The notes below the pieces were generated by a model. It saw nothing but the letters and a program-made list of their open reading frames with translations, did not search any database and was not told the origin of the DNA. From Pengzhenrongella frigida (GTDB taxonomy: Bacteria > Actinomycetota > Actinomycetes > Actinomycetales > Cellulomonadaceae), in the NCBI RefSeq assembly GCF_004168625.1, contig NZ_SDWW01000030.1:1-54454 (forward strand): 54,454 nucleotides of DNA, given 5' to 3'. The translations under genes and the position numbers were made by a program. Below, piece after piece: positions 29,401-38,811 of this stretch (positions are counted from its first letter, which is position 1; each line of letters opens with the position of its first letter).

Positions 29401-30528
29401 ATGCCGAACACCCCCGACGACGACACCTCGGCTGCAGACCCGAGTCTTCCCGCCGCCGTTCCATCGGGCGGCCTCTCGCGCGAGCCTGCTGCCGGCGTCG
29501 GCGGCACGCTCGGCGGTGGCCTCGACAGCGGGCTCGGCGCTGGGCTCACGGCGACGCTCGGGCAGGGGTCCGGCCTGACCGCGCAGGGTGTGCACCGATC
29601 CTTCGGGTCGGTCCGCGCGCTCGCCGGGGTCGACCTCGAGGCGCACGCCGGGGCGGTCACGGCCCTCGTCGGCCCGAACGGGTCGGGCAAGACGACGCTG
29701 CTGCTCATCTTCGCCGGGCTGCTCGTGCCCGACGCCGGCCAGGTGCGCGTGGGCGGCGTCGACCCCGTCACCCACCACCAGGCGGCGCGCGCCCGCACCG
29801 GCTGGATGCCGGACGTGTTCGGCACCTGGGACTCGCTGACCGCCCGTGAGGTCCTCCTGACGTTCGCCGCCGCGTATCGGCTCACCCGCGAGCGCGCCGA
29901 GGCCCGCACGACCGAGCTCCTCGAGACCGTGCACCTCACCGAGTTCGCGGACTTGCCCGCGAGCGTCCTGTCCCGCGGTCAGAAGCAGCGCCTCGGACTG
30001 GCCCGCGCGCTCGTGCACGACCCCGACGTGCTGCTGCTCGACGAGCCCGCGAGCGGTCTCGACCCGCGCTCGCGCGTCGATCTGCGGATCCTGCTCCGGC
30101 TGCTCGCGTCGCAGGGCAAGACCGTCCTCGTCTCGAGCCACGTGCTCACCGAGCTCGACGAGATGGCCGACGACGCGATCTTCCTCTCGGGCGGCCGGAC
30201 GGTGCCCGCCGGTACGGTCGCCACCGCCCAGGCGGCTCCGCGGACCTGGCGGCTGCGGGCGCTCTCGCTCGCCGCCCTGGTCGGCTGGCTCACGACCGTC
30301 GGGGCGACCTGGCTGCCCGACGACGAACGCGACCCCGCGGCACGCGGCACCGGACCCGGCGACCCGCCGGACGGCCCGGGCGGCGTGCTGCTCCAGGTCG
30401 ACGGCGAGGCGGGAGCGGCCACCCTGCTGCGCGACGCGGTCGCCGCCGGCGTACCGATCACCTCGCTCGCCCCCGTGGGTGGCGCGCTCGAGCAGGCCTA
30501 CCTGGCCCTGGAGGAGGAGCGCCGATGA
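29401..30528 (+). CDS. ABC transporter ATP-binding protein with N- and C-terminal extensions
   Basis: The 375-residue protein contains a standard ATPase core (residues about 60-265): Walker A GPNGSGKTT, signature LSRGQKQRLGLARAL (Arg in place of the second Gly of LSGGQ), Walker B VLLLDEPASGLD and H-loop VSSHVLTELD. The first 58 residues are a Gly/Ala/Ser-rich low-complexity extension, and about 100 residues follow the core, ending in an ALEQAYLAL segment as in drug/antibiotic-type ATPases. It is coupled to the permease by ATGA overlap. Substrate unknown. Confidence 0.92.
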   Translation: MPNTPDDDTSAADPSLPAAVPSGGLSREPAAGVGGTLGGGLDSGLGAGLTATLGQGSGLTAQGVHRSFGSVRALAGVDLEAHAGAVTALVGPNGSGKTTLLLIFAGLLVPDAGQVRVGGVDPVTHHQAARARTGWMPDVFGTWDSLTAREVLLTFAAAYRLTRERAEARTTELLETVHLTEFADLPASVLSRGQKQRLGLARALVHDPDVLLLDEPASGLDPRSRVDLRILLRLLASQGKTVLVSSHVLTELDEMADDAIFLSGGRTVPAGTVATAQAAPRTWRLRALSLAALVGWLTTVGATWLPDDERDPAARGTGPGDPPDGPGGVLLQVDGEAGAATLLRDAVAAGVPITSLAPVGGALEQAYLALEEERR

Positions 30529-31715
30529 GCACCGACCTGAGCACCCCGGTCGCCCCCGCCCCCGAACCCGACCCGACGCCGTCGGGCATCGCGCCGGAGC
30601 GCGGCACCTGGGCGCTGTCGTGGCACGGGGTGCGGACCGTGGCCGTGCTCGACCTGCGCCAGCGGGTGCGCTCGACGCGGTGGATGGCCGCGCTCGTGGT
30701 GTGGTTCGTGGTGGTCGGGGCGGTGACCTGGTTGACGTGGGTGGCCACGGACGCCGCGTTCGGCTCGAGCCGGGACTACGGCAGCACGTCGTCGCAGGTC
30801 GGACCCACCATCGCCGGCCCGGCCGGGCCCACGGTCTTCGGCCTCATCGTGTTCTTCGTGCTGTTTCTCGGGCTGCTGGTGTCCCCGACGCTCAGCGCCA
30901 CCGCCATCAACGGGGACCGCAACGCCGGGACGCTCGCGACCCTGCAGGTCACGCTGCTCACGCCCGCGGAGATCGCCGTCGGCAAGCTGGGCGCGTCCTG
31001 GGTGGCCGCGCTCGCGTTCCTCGTGGTGAGCGTGCCGTTCCTCATCCTCGCGCTCACCGCGGGCGGGACGCCGGTGCTGTCGGTGGTGGTGTGCCTGCTG
31101 GTGCTCGCCCTGCTGCTCGCGGTCGTCTGCGCGATCGGGCTCGGCTTCTCCGCGCTCACCGCACGCACGTCCGGCTCCGCGGTGCTCACGTACGTGACGG
31201 TGGCGGGGCTCTCGGTGATCAGCCCGATGGTGTTCGGTCTGACGGTCCCCGCGATCACGACTGCGGAACCGGTGCGCGTGTGGAACGTGCCCGCGGACTT
31301 CGACTGGTACGCGGGCGAGCCCCCGACCTGCGAGCTGACCACCCAGTCGATGACGCGCACGCACACCGAACGGACCTGGTGGCTGCTGGCCGTCAACCCG
31401 TTCGTCATCGTGGCCGACGCCGCTCCGGGCGCCCGTAGCGGCACCTCAGGCTCCGGCTTCGACGTGCTCGGGGGCATCCGCGAGCTGGTGCGCGACGCCC
31501 GGACCGGTCCGCCGACGGAGATCAACTACTGCGAGGGCCGGTTCGGCACCGGCGGCGCGGACTCGCCGGTGGCGCAGCGCGAGCCGGACCGCAGCGTGGT
31601 GTGGCCATGGGGCCTGGCGGTGAACCTGCTGCTCGGCGCGGCCGGGCTGGCGACCGCCGTCCGGCGGCTCACGATCCCGCAGCGGACGCTGCCGCGGGGT
31701 ACCCGGGTGGCCTGA
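30525..31715 (+). CDS. ABC-2 type transporter permease
   Basis: The 396-residue protein has an N-terminal cytoplasmic segment, then about six membrane helices between residues 50 and 255, with an amphipathic RNAGTLATLQVTLLTPAEIAVGKLGASW coupling region typical of ABC-2 permeases. A long external loop (residues about 250-355) precedes a final helix near 360-380. It forms an exporter with the ATPase encoded just upstream. It converges with the DUF5063 gene, 12 bases apart. Confidence 0.9.
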   Translation: MSTDLSTPVAPAPEPDPTPSGIAPERGTWALSWHGVRTVAVLDLRQRVRSTRWMAALVVWFVVVGAVTWLTWVATDAAFGSSRDYGSTSSQVGPTIAGPAGPTVFGLIVFFVLFLGLLVSPTLSATAINGDRNAGTLATLQVTLLTPAEIAVGKLGASWVAALAFLVVSVPFLILALTAGGTPVLSVVVCLLVLALLLAVVCAIGLGFSALTARTSGSAVLTYVTVAGLSVISPMVFGLTVPAITTAEPVRVWNVPADFDWYAGEPPTCELTTQSMTRTHTERTWWLLAVNPFVIVADAAPGARSGTSGSGFDVLGGIRELVRDARTGPPTEINYCEGRFGTGGADSPVAQREPDRSVVWPWGLAVNLLLGAAGLATAVRRLTIPQRTLPRGTRVA

Positions 31716-31727
31716 GCGGTATCGAGC

Positions 31728-32357
31728 TCACGCCTGCAACGCGTCGTACTCCGCCTCGGCCGCGACGTCGTCGTCCACGTCGAGGCGCAGGTGACCGAGC
31801 ACGACCTGCAGGACGCGCAGCACGCTCGACGCGCGCTCGCCCCAGCCCGACAGGTAGGAGAACTGCCACCACCACAGGGACTCCAGGACGCGGCCCTCTT
31901 CGAAGTGGCTCAGGCCCTGCGCGACGGCGCCGACGATCGAGACCAGGTCGCCGGACAACGAGCTCGTCTCGACCTCCGGCCCGAGGATCGGGTCGACGAC
32001 GGCGACGTACTCGTCGAGGCCTTCCAGCACGTTGGCGAGCGCGATCCGCAGCGCGTCGACGTCCGGCTCGGGACCGATGTCGGGCTCGAAGCGCTCCGGC
32101 GGCACGACGTCGAGCATCGCGCCCAGGCGCGCGCCGGCCGACAGCAGGTCGGAGACGGCGAGCAGCAGCAGCGGGATCCCGGCGTCCGGGTTCGCGCCGG
32201 AGGCCACCTCGGTCACCGTGCTGAGGAAGCCGCGGCTCTCCTCGGCCATGGTGCGCGCCACCGAGAGCAGGTCGGCGGCCTCGGCGGCCACCGCGGGGTC
32301 GACCGCGTCGGGCCGATCGGCTGCCGCATCGCTCGCGTGCGTCGGGGTGTCAGGCAT
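31728..32357 (-). CDS. DUF5063 domain-containing protein
   Basis: The 209-residue protein is acidic and mainly helical, with [27 protein letters not shown] near residue 160, the most conserved part of DUF5063. No catalytic motif is evident. The start overlaps the recR stop by eight bases; the recR-DUF5063 pairing is common in actinobacteria. Function unknown, though context suggests a link to DNA repair or replication. Confidence 0.88.
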   Translation of the reverse strand: MPDTPTHASDAAADRPDAVDPAVAAEAADLLSVARTMAEESRGFLSTVTEVASGANPDAGIPLLLLAVSDLLSAGARLGAMLDVVPPERFEPDIGPEPDVDALRIALANVLEGLDEYVAVVDPILGPEVETSSLSGDLVSIVGAVAQGLSHFEEGRVLESLWWWQFSYLSGWGERASSVLRVLQVVLGHLRLDVDDDVAAEAEYDALQA

Positions 32358-32949
32358 TGATCCGTCGCCTCCCTTCGAAGGCGCGACCGAGGGTCACCTC
32401 GTCCGCATATTCCAGGTCCCCGCCGACCGGCAGGCCCGAGGCGAGCCGGCTGACCGTCAGGCCGAGCGGCACGAGCATCCGCGCCAGGTAGGTCGAGGTG
32501 GCCTCACCCTCGACGTTCGGGTCGGTCGCGAGGATGACCTCGGTGACCTCGCCGCTCGCGAGCCGCGTGAGCAGCTCCTTGATCCGCAGGTCGTCAGGGC
32601 CGACGCCGGCGATCGGATTGATGGCCCCGCCGAGCACGTGGTACCGGCCGCGGAACTCGCGGGTGCGCTCGACCGCCACGACGTCCTTGGGCTCCTCGAC
32701 GACGCAGATCACCGTCGCCGACCGACGCGGGTCGCGGCAGATGCGGCACTGGTCCTCCTGCGTGACGTTCCCGCAGATGTCGCAGAACCGCACGCGCGCC
32801 TTGACCTCGATCAGCGCGTCGACCAGCCGACGCACGTCCGTGGGGTCGGCCGACAGCAGGTGGAACGCGATCCGTTGCGCGCTCTTGGGACCGACGCCGG
32901 GCAGTCGCCCGAGCTCGTCGATCAGGTCTTGAACCGCGCCTTCATACAC
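32350..32949 (-). CDS. recR: Recombination protein RecR
   Basis: The 199-residue protein acts with RecF/RecO to load RecA. An N-terminal helix-hairpin-helix ([19 protein letters not shown]) precedes a four-cysteine zinc finger ([16 protein letters not shown]), and then a Toprim domain with [14 protein letters not shown] and [17 protein letters not shown]. The GTG start has a TAGGCT hexamer six bases upstream. It lies between dnaX and the DUF5063 gene, the conserved dnaX-recR order. Confidence 0.97.
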   Translation of the reverse strand: MYEGAVQDLIDELGRLPGVGPKSAQRIAFHLLSADPTDVRRLVDALIEVKARVRFCDICGNVTQEDQCRICRDPRRSATVICVVEEPKDVVAVERTREFRGRYHVLGGAINPIAGVGPDDLRIKELLTRLASGEVTEVILATDPNVEGEATSTYLARMLVPLGLTVSRLASGLPVGGDLEYADEVTLGRAFEGRRRINA

Positions 32950-32955
32950 CCGACC

Positions 32956-32961
32956 AGCCTA
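32956..32961 (-). promoter_or_regulatory. Leaderless-type -10 (TAGGCT) for recR
   Basis: TAGGCT ends six bases before the GTG start. The 144-base stretch 32962-33105 carries degenerate GCGGGTCCGCGCG repeats and no gene. Confidence 0.55.
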
Positions 32962-33105
32962 CGGCGTCGGACCCACACCACGGCCCGGCCCCACCCCGGT
33001 CGGCGCGGCGGGTCGGTGCGGGCGGGTCCGCGCGGGCGGGTCCGCGCGAGCAGGTCGCGTGGGCAGTCGCGCGGGCAGTCGACGCGGTCAATCGACGCGA
33101 GCAGC

Positions 33106-35301
33106 TCAGACCGCGTCGCCGACCTGCTCCTCGATCACCGTGCCGCCGAGCATCTGCGCGACCAGCCGCGGGCCGGACAGGTTCGACGTGGCGATGTCGG
33201 GGTCGTCCGGCTCCGGGGAGTCCTCCACGGCGGCCGGCCTCGCCGCGGCCGCGCGCAACGCGGCGGCGTGCGCGTGCTGCCCCGACTCGCGAGCGCTGAC
33301 GGTCCGGGCGTCGTCGCGCGCGGGTTCGACCGCCTCGATGTCGTCGGGCGGCTCGACGTCGGACCACGACGCCTCGGCGCGCGCCCGGTCGGCCACCTGC
33401 GGGGACCGGGTGCTGGAGGTGGGCGCGGGCGCGTCAGCGGGGCGGGTCGACGACGCCGTCGGCCCCGGAGCGGCGGCCCCCGCCTCGGCGAGCACCCCCT
33501 CGACCCGTACGTCGAAGCCGAGCGTCTCGCGCACCGCGCGCTGCACCATCTCGGCGTGCACCCCGGACCGGAACGCGGTCGCCAGGCCCGGCGAGGTGAA
33601 CGTCAGCGTGAGCGTCGTGGAGGTGAGCTCGCCGACGTGGGCGTTCTGGCTCACGAGCGCCCAGGTCGCCTTCTTCAGGCGGTTGAGCGTGGCGAGCACC
33701 TCGTCCCACCGGCGCCGCAGCACCTCGGTCTCCACCCCGGCGGCGGGTGCGGGCGGCTCCGCGGGAGCGCGAGTCACCGTCGGCACGGCATCCGCCACGC
33801 GAGGAGCCTGGACGACGGCGACCGGCGCGGGGGCTTGGGCTGGGGCTGGGGCTGGGGGCGTTGCGGGCGCAGCCGTTGCCGGTGCCGGCGTCGCGGGCAC
33901 GACCGACGCCGGTTCCGCCACGGGCGGGGCCTGGACGACGCCGGCCGGCTGGGCGTCGTCGGGCATCGCGTCGTCGCGCATCGGGGCACCAGGCGCCGAG
34001 GCGCCGGGCATCACGTCGTCGCGCGTCGGGACAGAACGCGTCGGTGCAGCGCGCGTCGGGACAGCCGGCGTCGCGGGGGCCACGGCAACCGCCGCGCGCT
34101 CCTCAGCAGGCGCCGGCAGCGCGGCGACGGCCGCTCGGGGCTGGCGATCCTGGCGCTCGAGGCGGTCCAGTCGCGCGGCGTAGCCCGCCGCACCGTCGTC
34201 GGCCGCGGGCAGGAGCAGGCGCGCGATCAGGAGCTCGAGGTGCAGGCGCGGGGACGTCGCGCCGGTCATCTCGCTGAGCGCCGCGTTGACGAGGTCCGCC
34301 GCGCGGGACAGCTCGGCGGCCCCGAGATGGTCGGCCTGCGCGCGCATGAGGGCGAACTGGTCGGCCGGCACGTCGCGCAGCGCCGCCTTCGCCGACTCCC
34401 CCGACGCGGCGATCACGATCAGGTCGCGGAGCCGCTCGAGCAGGTCCTCCACGAACCGGCGGGGCTCGTGCCCGGTCGAGATGACCCGGTCGACCACCCG
34501 GAACGCGCTCCCGCCGTCGTGCGCGGCGACCGCACCCACCACGTCGTCGAGCAGCGCGGCGTGCGTGTACCCGAGCAGGGCCACGGCTCGCTCATAGTCG
34601 ATCCCGGCCTCGTCCGCGCCGGCGACCAGCTGGTCGAGCACCGACAGCGAGTCGCGCACCGAACCGGCTCCCGCGCGCACCACGAGCGGCAGCACCCCGG
34701 CGCCCACGTGCGCGCCCTCGGCGGTGCACAGCTGCTCGAGGTACCCGGTCAGGATGTCCGGCGGCACGAGCCGGAACGGGTAGTGGTGCGTGCGCGAGCG
34801 GATCGTCCCGATCACCTTGTCGGGTTCCGTCGTCGCGAAGATGAACATCACGTGCTCGGGCGGCTCCTCGACGATCTTGAGCAGCGCGTTGAAGCCCTGC
34901 GGCGTGACCATGTGGGCCTCGTCGAGGATGAAGATCTTGAACCGGTCGCGCGCCGGGGCGAACGTCGCTCGCTCGCGCAGGTCCCGCGCGTCGTCGACCC
35001 CACCGTGGCTGGCCGCGTCGATCTCGACGACGTCGAGCGATCCGGGTCCGCCGCGCGCCAACTCACGGCAGGACGGGCACACCCCGCAGGGCACCGCCGT
35101 CGGGCCCTGCTCGCAGTTCAGGCAGCGCGCCAGGATCCGGGCCGACGTCGTCTTGCCGCACCCGCGCGGGCCGCTGAACAGGTAGGCGTGGTTGATGCGC
35201 CCCGTGCGCAGCGCCTGCATCAGGGGCTCGGTCACGTGCTCCTGACCGATCACCTCGGCGAAGTTCTCGGGCCGGTAGCGGCGGTACAGGGCTGTCGTCA
35301 C
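33106..35301 (-). CDS. dnaX: DNA polymerase III subunits gamma and tau
   Basis: The 731-residue clamp-loader ATPase has Walker A FSGPRGCGKTTSARIL, a four-cysteine zinc module (CLNCEQGPTAVPCGVCPSC), Walker B ILDEAHMVT and sensor ATTEPDKVI within the first 175 residues. After the third domain (to about residue 365) a 170-residue Ala/Pro/Val-rich linker leads to a C-terminal domain (tau region). The GTG start (TTALYRRYRPENF) has a TACAGT hexamer seven bases before it. Confidence 0.96.
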   Translation of the reverse strand: MTTALYRRYRPENFAEVIGQEHVTEPLMQALRTGRINHAYLFSGPRGCGKTTSARILARCLNCEQGPTAVPCGVCPSCRELARGGPGSLDVVEIDAASHGGVDDARDLRERATFAPARDRFKIFILDEAHMVTPQGFNALLKIVEEPPEHVMFIFATTEPDKVIGTIRSRTHHYPFRLVPPDILTGYLEQLCTAEGAHVGAGVLPLVVRAGAGSVRDSLSVLDQLVAGADEAGIDYERAVALLGYTHAALLDDVVGAVAAHDGGSAFRVVDRVISTGHEPRRFVEDLLERLRDLIVIAASGESAKAALRDVPADQFALMRAQADHLGAAELSRAADLVNAALSEMTGATSPRLHLELLIARLLLPAADDGAAGYAARLDRLERQDRQPRAAVAALPAPAEERAAVAVAPATPAVPTRAAPTRSVPTRDDVMPGASAPGAPMRDDAMPDDAQPAGVVQAPPVAEPASVVPATPAPATAAPATPPAPAPAQAPAPVAVVQAPRVADAVPTVTRAPAEPPAPAAGVETEVLRRRWDEVLATLNRLKKATWALVSQNAHVGELTSTTLTLTFTSPGLATAFRSGVHAEMVQRAVRETLGFDVRVEGVLAEAGAAAPGPTASSTRPADAPAPTSSTRSPQVADRARAEASWSDVEPPDDIEAVEPARDDARTVSARESGQHAHAAALRAAAARPAAVEDSPEPDDPDIATSNLSGPRLVAQMLGGTVIEEQVGDAV

Positions 35302-35308
35302 CCCACGA

Positions 35309-35314
35309 ACTGTA
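35309..35314 (-). promoter_or_regulatory. Leaderless-type -10 (TACAGT) for dnaX
   Basis: TACAGT ends seven bases before the GTG at 35301. Confidence 0.55.
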
Positions 35315-35500
35315 GGCGTCGAGGCCCCGGGGGGTCACGCGCACGGCCGGCGGCCTCGCGGACCGCCGTCGAACCCCCACCAGGCAGCAGGCGCCCGCCC
35401 CGCCGGGCCGCCGATCGACCGGCCCGTGGGCGGTGGCACGCCGAGCGGGCGGCGAATGGTAACTTCAAGGCCTTCTCCCCGGTAGGAACTGGAGCATCCC

Positions 35501-35599
35501 GTGAACCGCCCCGTCGCCACCCAGCACCGCGCGCTCGTTCTGCGCGTCATGCCCGGTGCGCGGTCCGCGCTCATGTGTTGTCGCACCATCCTGCTCTGA
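35501..35599 (+). CDS. Putative 32-aa Cys-Cys leader peptide upstream of metQ
   Basis: A short frame with a GTG start has GGAG six bases upstream, a better ribosome-binding site than chance would give. The peptide begins MNRPVATQHRAL, is basic, and ends LMCCRTILL, with two adjacent Cys codons six residues before the stop. Between it and metQ (35600-35804) are small hairpins, for example GGTCC/GGACC at 35623-35636 and GCGCC/GGCGC at 35667-35681, but no clear terminator. In mycobacteria, Cys-codon-rich leader peptides control sulfur genes by attenuation; a similar role for this methionine importer is inference. Confidence 0.5.
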   Translation: MNRPVATQHRALVLRVMPGARSALMCCRTILL

Positions 35600-35804
35600 G
35601 TCCTGGCGACTCGCGCAGCTCCGGTCCCGGCGGACCCCCAGCACCACCGCTCCCTCTTCGACGCACGCGCCGCATCGGCGCACCCTCGGTGAGCGTTGCG
35701 CCGCCTGCTGCTCCTGACCCGCCGACGGACCGAACCCCACGCCACCGGTCATGCACCTGGGCCGGTCTGTCCCGCCCCTCACCACCCTTTCGGAAGGCAT
35801 TGCC

Positions 35805-36716
35805 ATGAAGCGCAGACTCACCGCCCTGATCGCCACGATCGCCCTCACCGCCACCGTGTCCGCGTGCTCCGGCTCCGCCGCAACCGAAGGGTCCGCGAAC
35901 GAGACCGCCGACCCGGCCAACCCGGTCACGGTGACGATCGGCGTCACCGACGAGTCCAAGGACTACTGGGACACGTTCACCGACCTCGCCAAGGACGAAG
36001 GCATCGAGGTCGAGCTGGTCAACTTCACCGACTACCAGCAGCCGAACCCGATCGTCAGCCAGGGCGAGCTCGACCTCAACCAGTTCCAGCACCTGCTGTT
36101 CCTCGCCAACTACAACGTCTCGGCGGGCGAGGACCTGGTCGCCATCGGCGCGACGATGATCTACCAGCTCGGCCTGTACACCGACAAGGGCTACACCGAG
36201 CCGGCGGACATCCCGGACGGCGCCGAGATCGCCATCCCGAACGACCCGACCAACCAGGCCCGCGCGCTGCTCGTGCTCCAGTCGGCCGACCTGATCTCGC
36301 TGAAGGACGGCGGCAACGCGCTGTCGACGCCGGCCGACATCGACGAGGCCGCCTCGCGGGTCACCGTCGTCCCGGTCGACGCCAACCAGACGACCGTCCA
36401 GCTCAAGACGCTCGACGGCGCCATCATCAACAACAACTTCGCCGCCGACGCCGGGATCGACCCGACGACGGCGATCTACTCGGACCTCGAGGACACCTCG
36501 GCGGCCGAGCCGTACATCAACGTGTTCGCCACCCGGGCGAAGGACGCCGAGAACCCGGTGTACGCCAAGCTCGTCGAGATCTACCACGAGGCCACCGTGA
36601 CCGACGCGGTGCTGGCCGAGTCCAAGGGCACCGCGGTCGTCCAGAACCAGACGCCCGCCGAGCTCGAGGCGATCCTCACCGGGCTCCAGGACGACGTCAC
36701 GGCCGCCAAGGGCTGA
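35805..36716 (+). CDS. metQ: Methionine ABC transporter substrate-binding lipoprotein
   Basis: The 303-residue NlpA/MetQ-family protein has a lipoprotein signal peptide ending in the lipobox VSAC (Cys21), so it is anchored outside the membrane. The mature part begins VTVTIGVTDESKDYW and includes GELDLNQFQHLLFL and IINNNFAADAG, both family-conserved and involved in methionine binding. GGAAGG precedes the ATG. It heads metQ-metN-metI; the leader ORF 205 bases upstream may govern all three. Confidence 0.95.
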   Translation: MKRRLTALIATIALTATVSACSGSAATEGSANETADPANPVTVTIGVTDESKDYWDTFTDLAKDEGIEVELVNFTDYQQPNPIVSQGELDLNQFQHLLFLANYNVSAGEDLVAIGATMIYQLGLYTDKGYTEPADIPDGAEIAIPNDPTNQARALLVLQSADLISLKDGGNALSTPADIDEAASRVTVVPVDANQTTVQLKTLDGAIINNNFAADAGIDPTTAIYSDLEDTSAAEPYINVFATRAKDAENPVYAKLVEIYHEATVTDAVLAESKGTAVVQNQTPAELEAILTGLQDDVTAAKG

Positions 36717-36808
36717 TCCGCCCGCACCCCGCGCACGCGTCCCGGGTTCCTGCCACCGCAGGGACCCGGGACGCGTCACCGCACGACCCGAGAAGGACGG
36801 TTCGAGAC

Positions 36809-37918
36809 ATGAGCGCGATGGTCTGTCTGCAGCACGTGACCAAGGAGTTCACCGCCGGGAAGCAGACGGTGCGTGCGGTCGACGACGTCTCGCTCGAGAT
36901 CGAGCGCGGGGAGATCTTCGGCGTCATCGGGTACTCGGGCGCCGGCAAGAGCACGCTCGTGCGCCTGATCAACGCGCTCGAGAGCCCCACCAGCGGGACC
37001 GTCGTGATCGACGGCGAGACGATCACCGGCCGCACCGAACGCCAGCTGCGCCCCGTGCGCGCGCGGATCGGCTTCATCTTCCAGCAGTTCAACCTGCTCG
37101 GCTCGCGCACCGTCGCCGGCAACGTCGCCTACCCGCTGCGGGTCGCGCGCTGGCCGAAGGAGCGCCGCGAGGCCCGCGTGGCCGAGCTGCTCGAGTTCGT
37201 CGGGCTGTCCGACAAGGCCCGCCAGTACCCCGACCAGCTCTCCGGCGGGCAGAAGCAGCGCGTCGGCATCGCCCGCGCGCTGGCCACCTCCCCCGGGCTG
37301 CTGCTCGCCGACGAGGCCACCAGCGCACTCGACCCCGAGACCACCCGGGACGTGCTCGACCTGCTGCGCCGGGTGAACACCGAGCTCGGCGTCACGATCG
37401 TCGTGATCAGCCACGAGATGTCGGTGGTCAGCTACCTGTGCGACCGGGTCGCGGTCATGGAGGCCGGCAAGGTGGTCGAGGAGGGCGACGTCTACACGAT
37501 CTTCTCGTCCCCGCAGCAGCCGGTCACGCGCCGGTTCATCGCGACCGCGCTGCACGACCGGCCCGGGCCCGACGTCGTCCAACGCCTGCGCGAGCGGCAC
37601 CGCGGCCGGATCGTCACCTTCGGGGTGCGCGACGGCCACGGCTCCGGCACCTTCCTCTCGGAGCAGTTCCGGGCGCACCGGGTGGACGGGTCGATCGTGT
37701 ACGGCGGGATCACGGACATCGGGGCGAAGCCGCTCGGCTCGCTCACCTTCGAGCTCGTGGGCACCGAGGTCGACGTCGACGCGCTCCTGGTGACCATGCG
37801 TGAGCACACGGACGTGGTCGAGTACGGCGGGCCGCTCACCCCGACCGACACCACGGTCGACGAGGCCACGGCCGACGCCGCCACCGACGACGACGCCCGC
37901 GTGGAGGTGGCCCGATGA
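36809..37918 (+). CDS. metN: Methionine ABC transporter ATP-binding protein
   Basis: The 369-residue ATPase has Walker A GYSGAGKST (the Y-S-G-A form typical of MetN), signature LSGGQKQRVGIARAL, Walker B LLLADEATSALD and H-loop VISHEM. The C-terminal NIL domain (residues about 270-340) senses intracellular methionine and inhibits transport. About 25 acidic/Thr-rich residues follow. GAAGGACGG precedes the ATG; the stop overlaps the metI start by four bases. Confidence 0.97.
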   Translation: MSAMVCLQHVTKEFTAGKQTVRAVDDVSLEIERGEIFGVIGYSGAGKSTLVRLINALESPTSGTVVIDGETITGRTERQLRPVRARIGFIFQQFNLLGSRTVAGNVAYPLRVARWPKERREARVAELLEFVGLSDKARQYPDQLSGGQKQRVGIARALATSPGLLLADEATSALDPETTRDVLDLLRRVNTELGVTIVVISHEMSVVSYLCDRVAVMEAGKVVEEGDVYTIFSSPQQPVTRRFIATALHDRPGPDVVQRLRERHRGRIVTFGVRDGHGSGTFLSEQFRAHRVDGSIVYGGITDIGAKPLGSLTFELVGTEVDVDALLVTMREHTDVVEYGGPLTPTDTTVDEATADAATDDDARVEVAR

Positions 37919-38571
37919 CCGGGACCGAGATGCTGCCCCTGCTCTGGACCGCCATCGGCCAGACCCTGACCATGGTGGTCTCGACGCTCGCGATCGGTGG
38001 GCTCGCGGGGCTGGCGCTCGGCGTCGCGCTGTACACGACCCGCCCGGGCAACCTGCTCGAGAACAAGCCGGTCTCCACCGTGCTGAACGCGATCGTCAAC
38101 GTCGTCCGGCCGATCCCGTTCATCATCTTCATCACCGCCGTCCAGCCGCTGACGATCCAGGTCACCGGCGCCAGCTACGGCACGGCGTCGGTGATCTTCC
38201 CGCTCGCGATCATGGCGACGTTCGGCACGTCCCGGATCGTCGAGCAGAACCTCGTCTCGCTGGACCCCGGCCTGATCGAGGCCGCCCGCGCGATGGGCGC
38301 CGGCCCGCTGCGGATCATCGGCACCGTGATCGTGCGCGAGGCGCTCGGCCCGCTGATCCTCGGGTTCACCTTCCTGTTCGTGGCGATCACGGACATGTCC
38401 GCGATGGCCGGGGCGGTCTCCGGCGGCGGGCTCGGTGACTTCGCGCTCACGTACGGCTACCAGCGCTACGACTACGTGGTCACCTGGGTCGCCGTCGGCG
38501 TGATCGTCGTCATCGTCCAGCTGGCCCAGCTCCTCGGCAACCGCCTAGCCGCCCGCGTCCTCCACCACTAA
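37915..38571 (+). CDS. metI: Methionine ABC transporter permease
   Basis: The 218-residue protein has five to six membrane helices. The EAA-type cytoplasmic loop is seen as GLIEAARAMGAGPLRIIGTVIVREALGPLI. NVVRPIPFIIFITAVQPLT is the MetI-typical segment. It completes the importer with MetQ and MetN. A few bases after the stop a C-rich tract begins, followed by the repeat-rich zone at 38605. Confidence 0.96.
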   Translation: MTGTEMLPLLWTAIGQTLTMVVSTLAIGGLAGLALGVALYTTRPGNLLENKPVSTVLNAIVNVVRPIPFIIFITAVQPLTIQVTGASYGTASVIFPLAIMATFGTSRIVEQNLVSLDPGLIEAARAMGAGPLRIIGTVIVREALGPLILGFTFLFVAITDMSAMAGAVSGGGLGDFALTYGYQRYDYVVTWVAVGVIVVIVQLAQLLGNRLAARVLHH

Positions 38572-38604
38572 CCCCCCACCCCCGCCCCCCGCCCCCGCCC
38601 CCGC

Positions 38605-38672
38605 CGAGATAGTCCATCTCTGCCGAGATAGCGCATCGAAACAGACGATCTCGGCAGAGATGGACTATGTCG
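38605..38672. repeat. Large inverted repeat left of the DUF559 gene
   Basis: A perfect 21-bp inverted repeat (38609-38629 and 38648-38668) encloses an 18-base loop. Its ends contain the 14-mer CGAGATAGTCCATC (38605-38618) and its inverse with one change (38659-38672). The same 14-mer recurs on the other side of the next gene. Confidence 0.85.
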
Positions 38673-38811
38673 ACCTCCCGATCGGGACGAGTCGGCCGGT
38701 CCGTCCTCTGAGCGGGGGCGGCCCGACCCCAGGCGGCTGAGGTGATGGGGGTGCCCCGTGGCGGTGTGCGACACCTTCCGGAGACGCGCGATCCGAGAGC
38801 ACCGTAGGCGC

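Noticed and set aside
33000-33105. CRISPR-like array of GCGGGTCCGCGCG units
   Set aside because: Units are degenerate, adjoin without spacers, and no cas genes are present.
35302-35804. SAM riboswitch before metQ
   Set aside because: I could not find the conserved core of SAM-I, SAM-II or SAM-IV; the leader ORF is the better-supported element.
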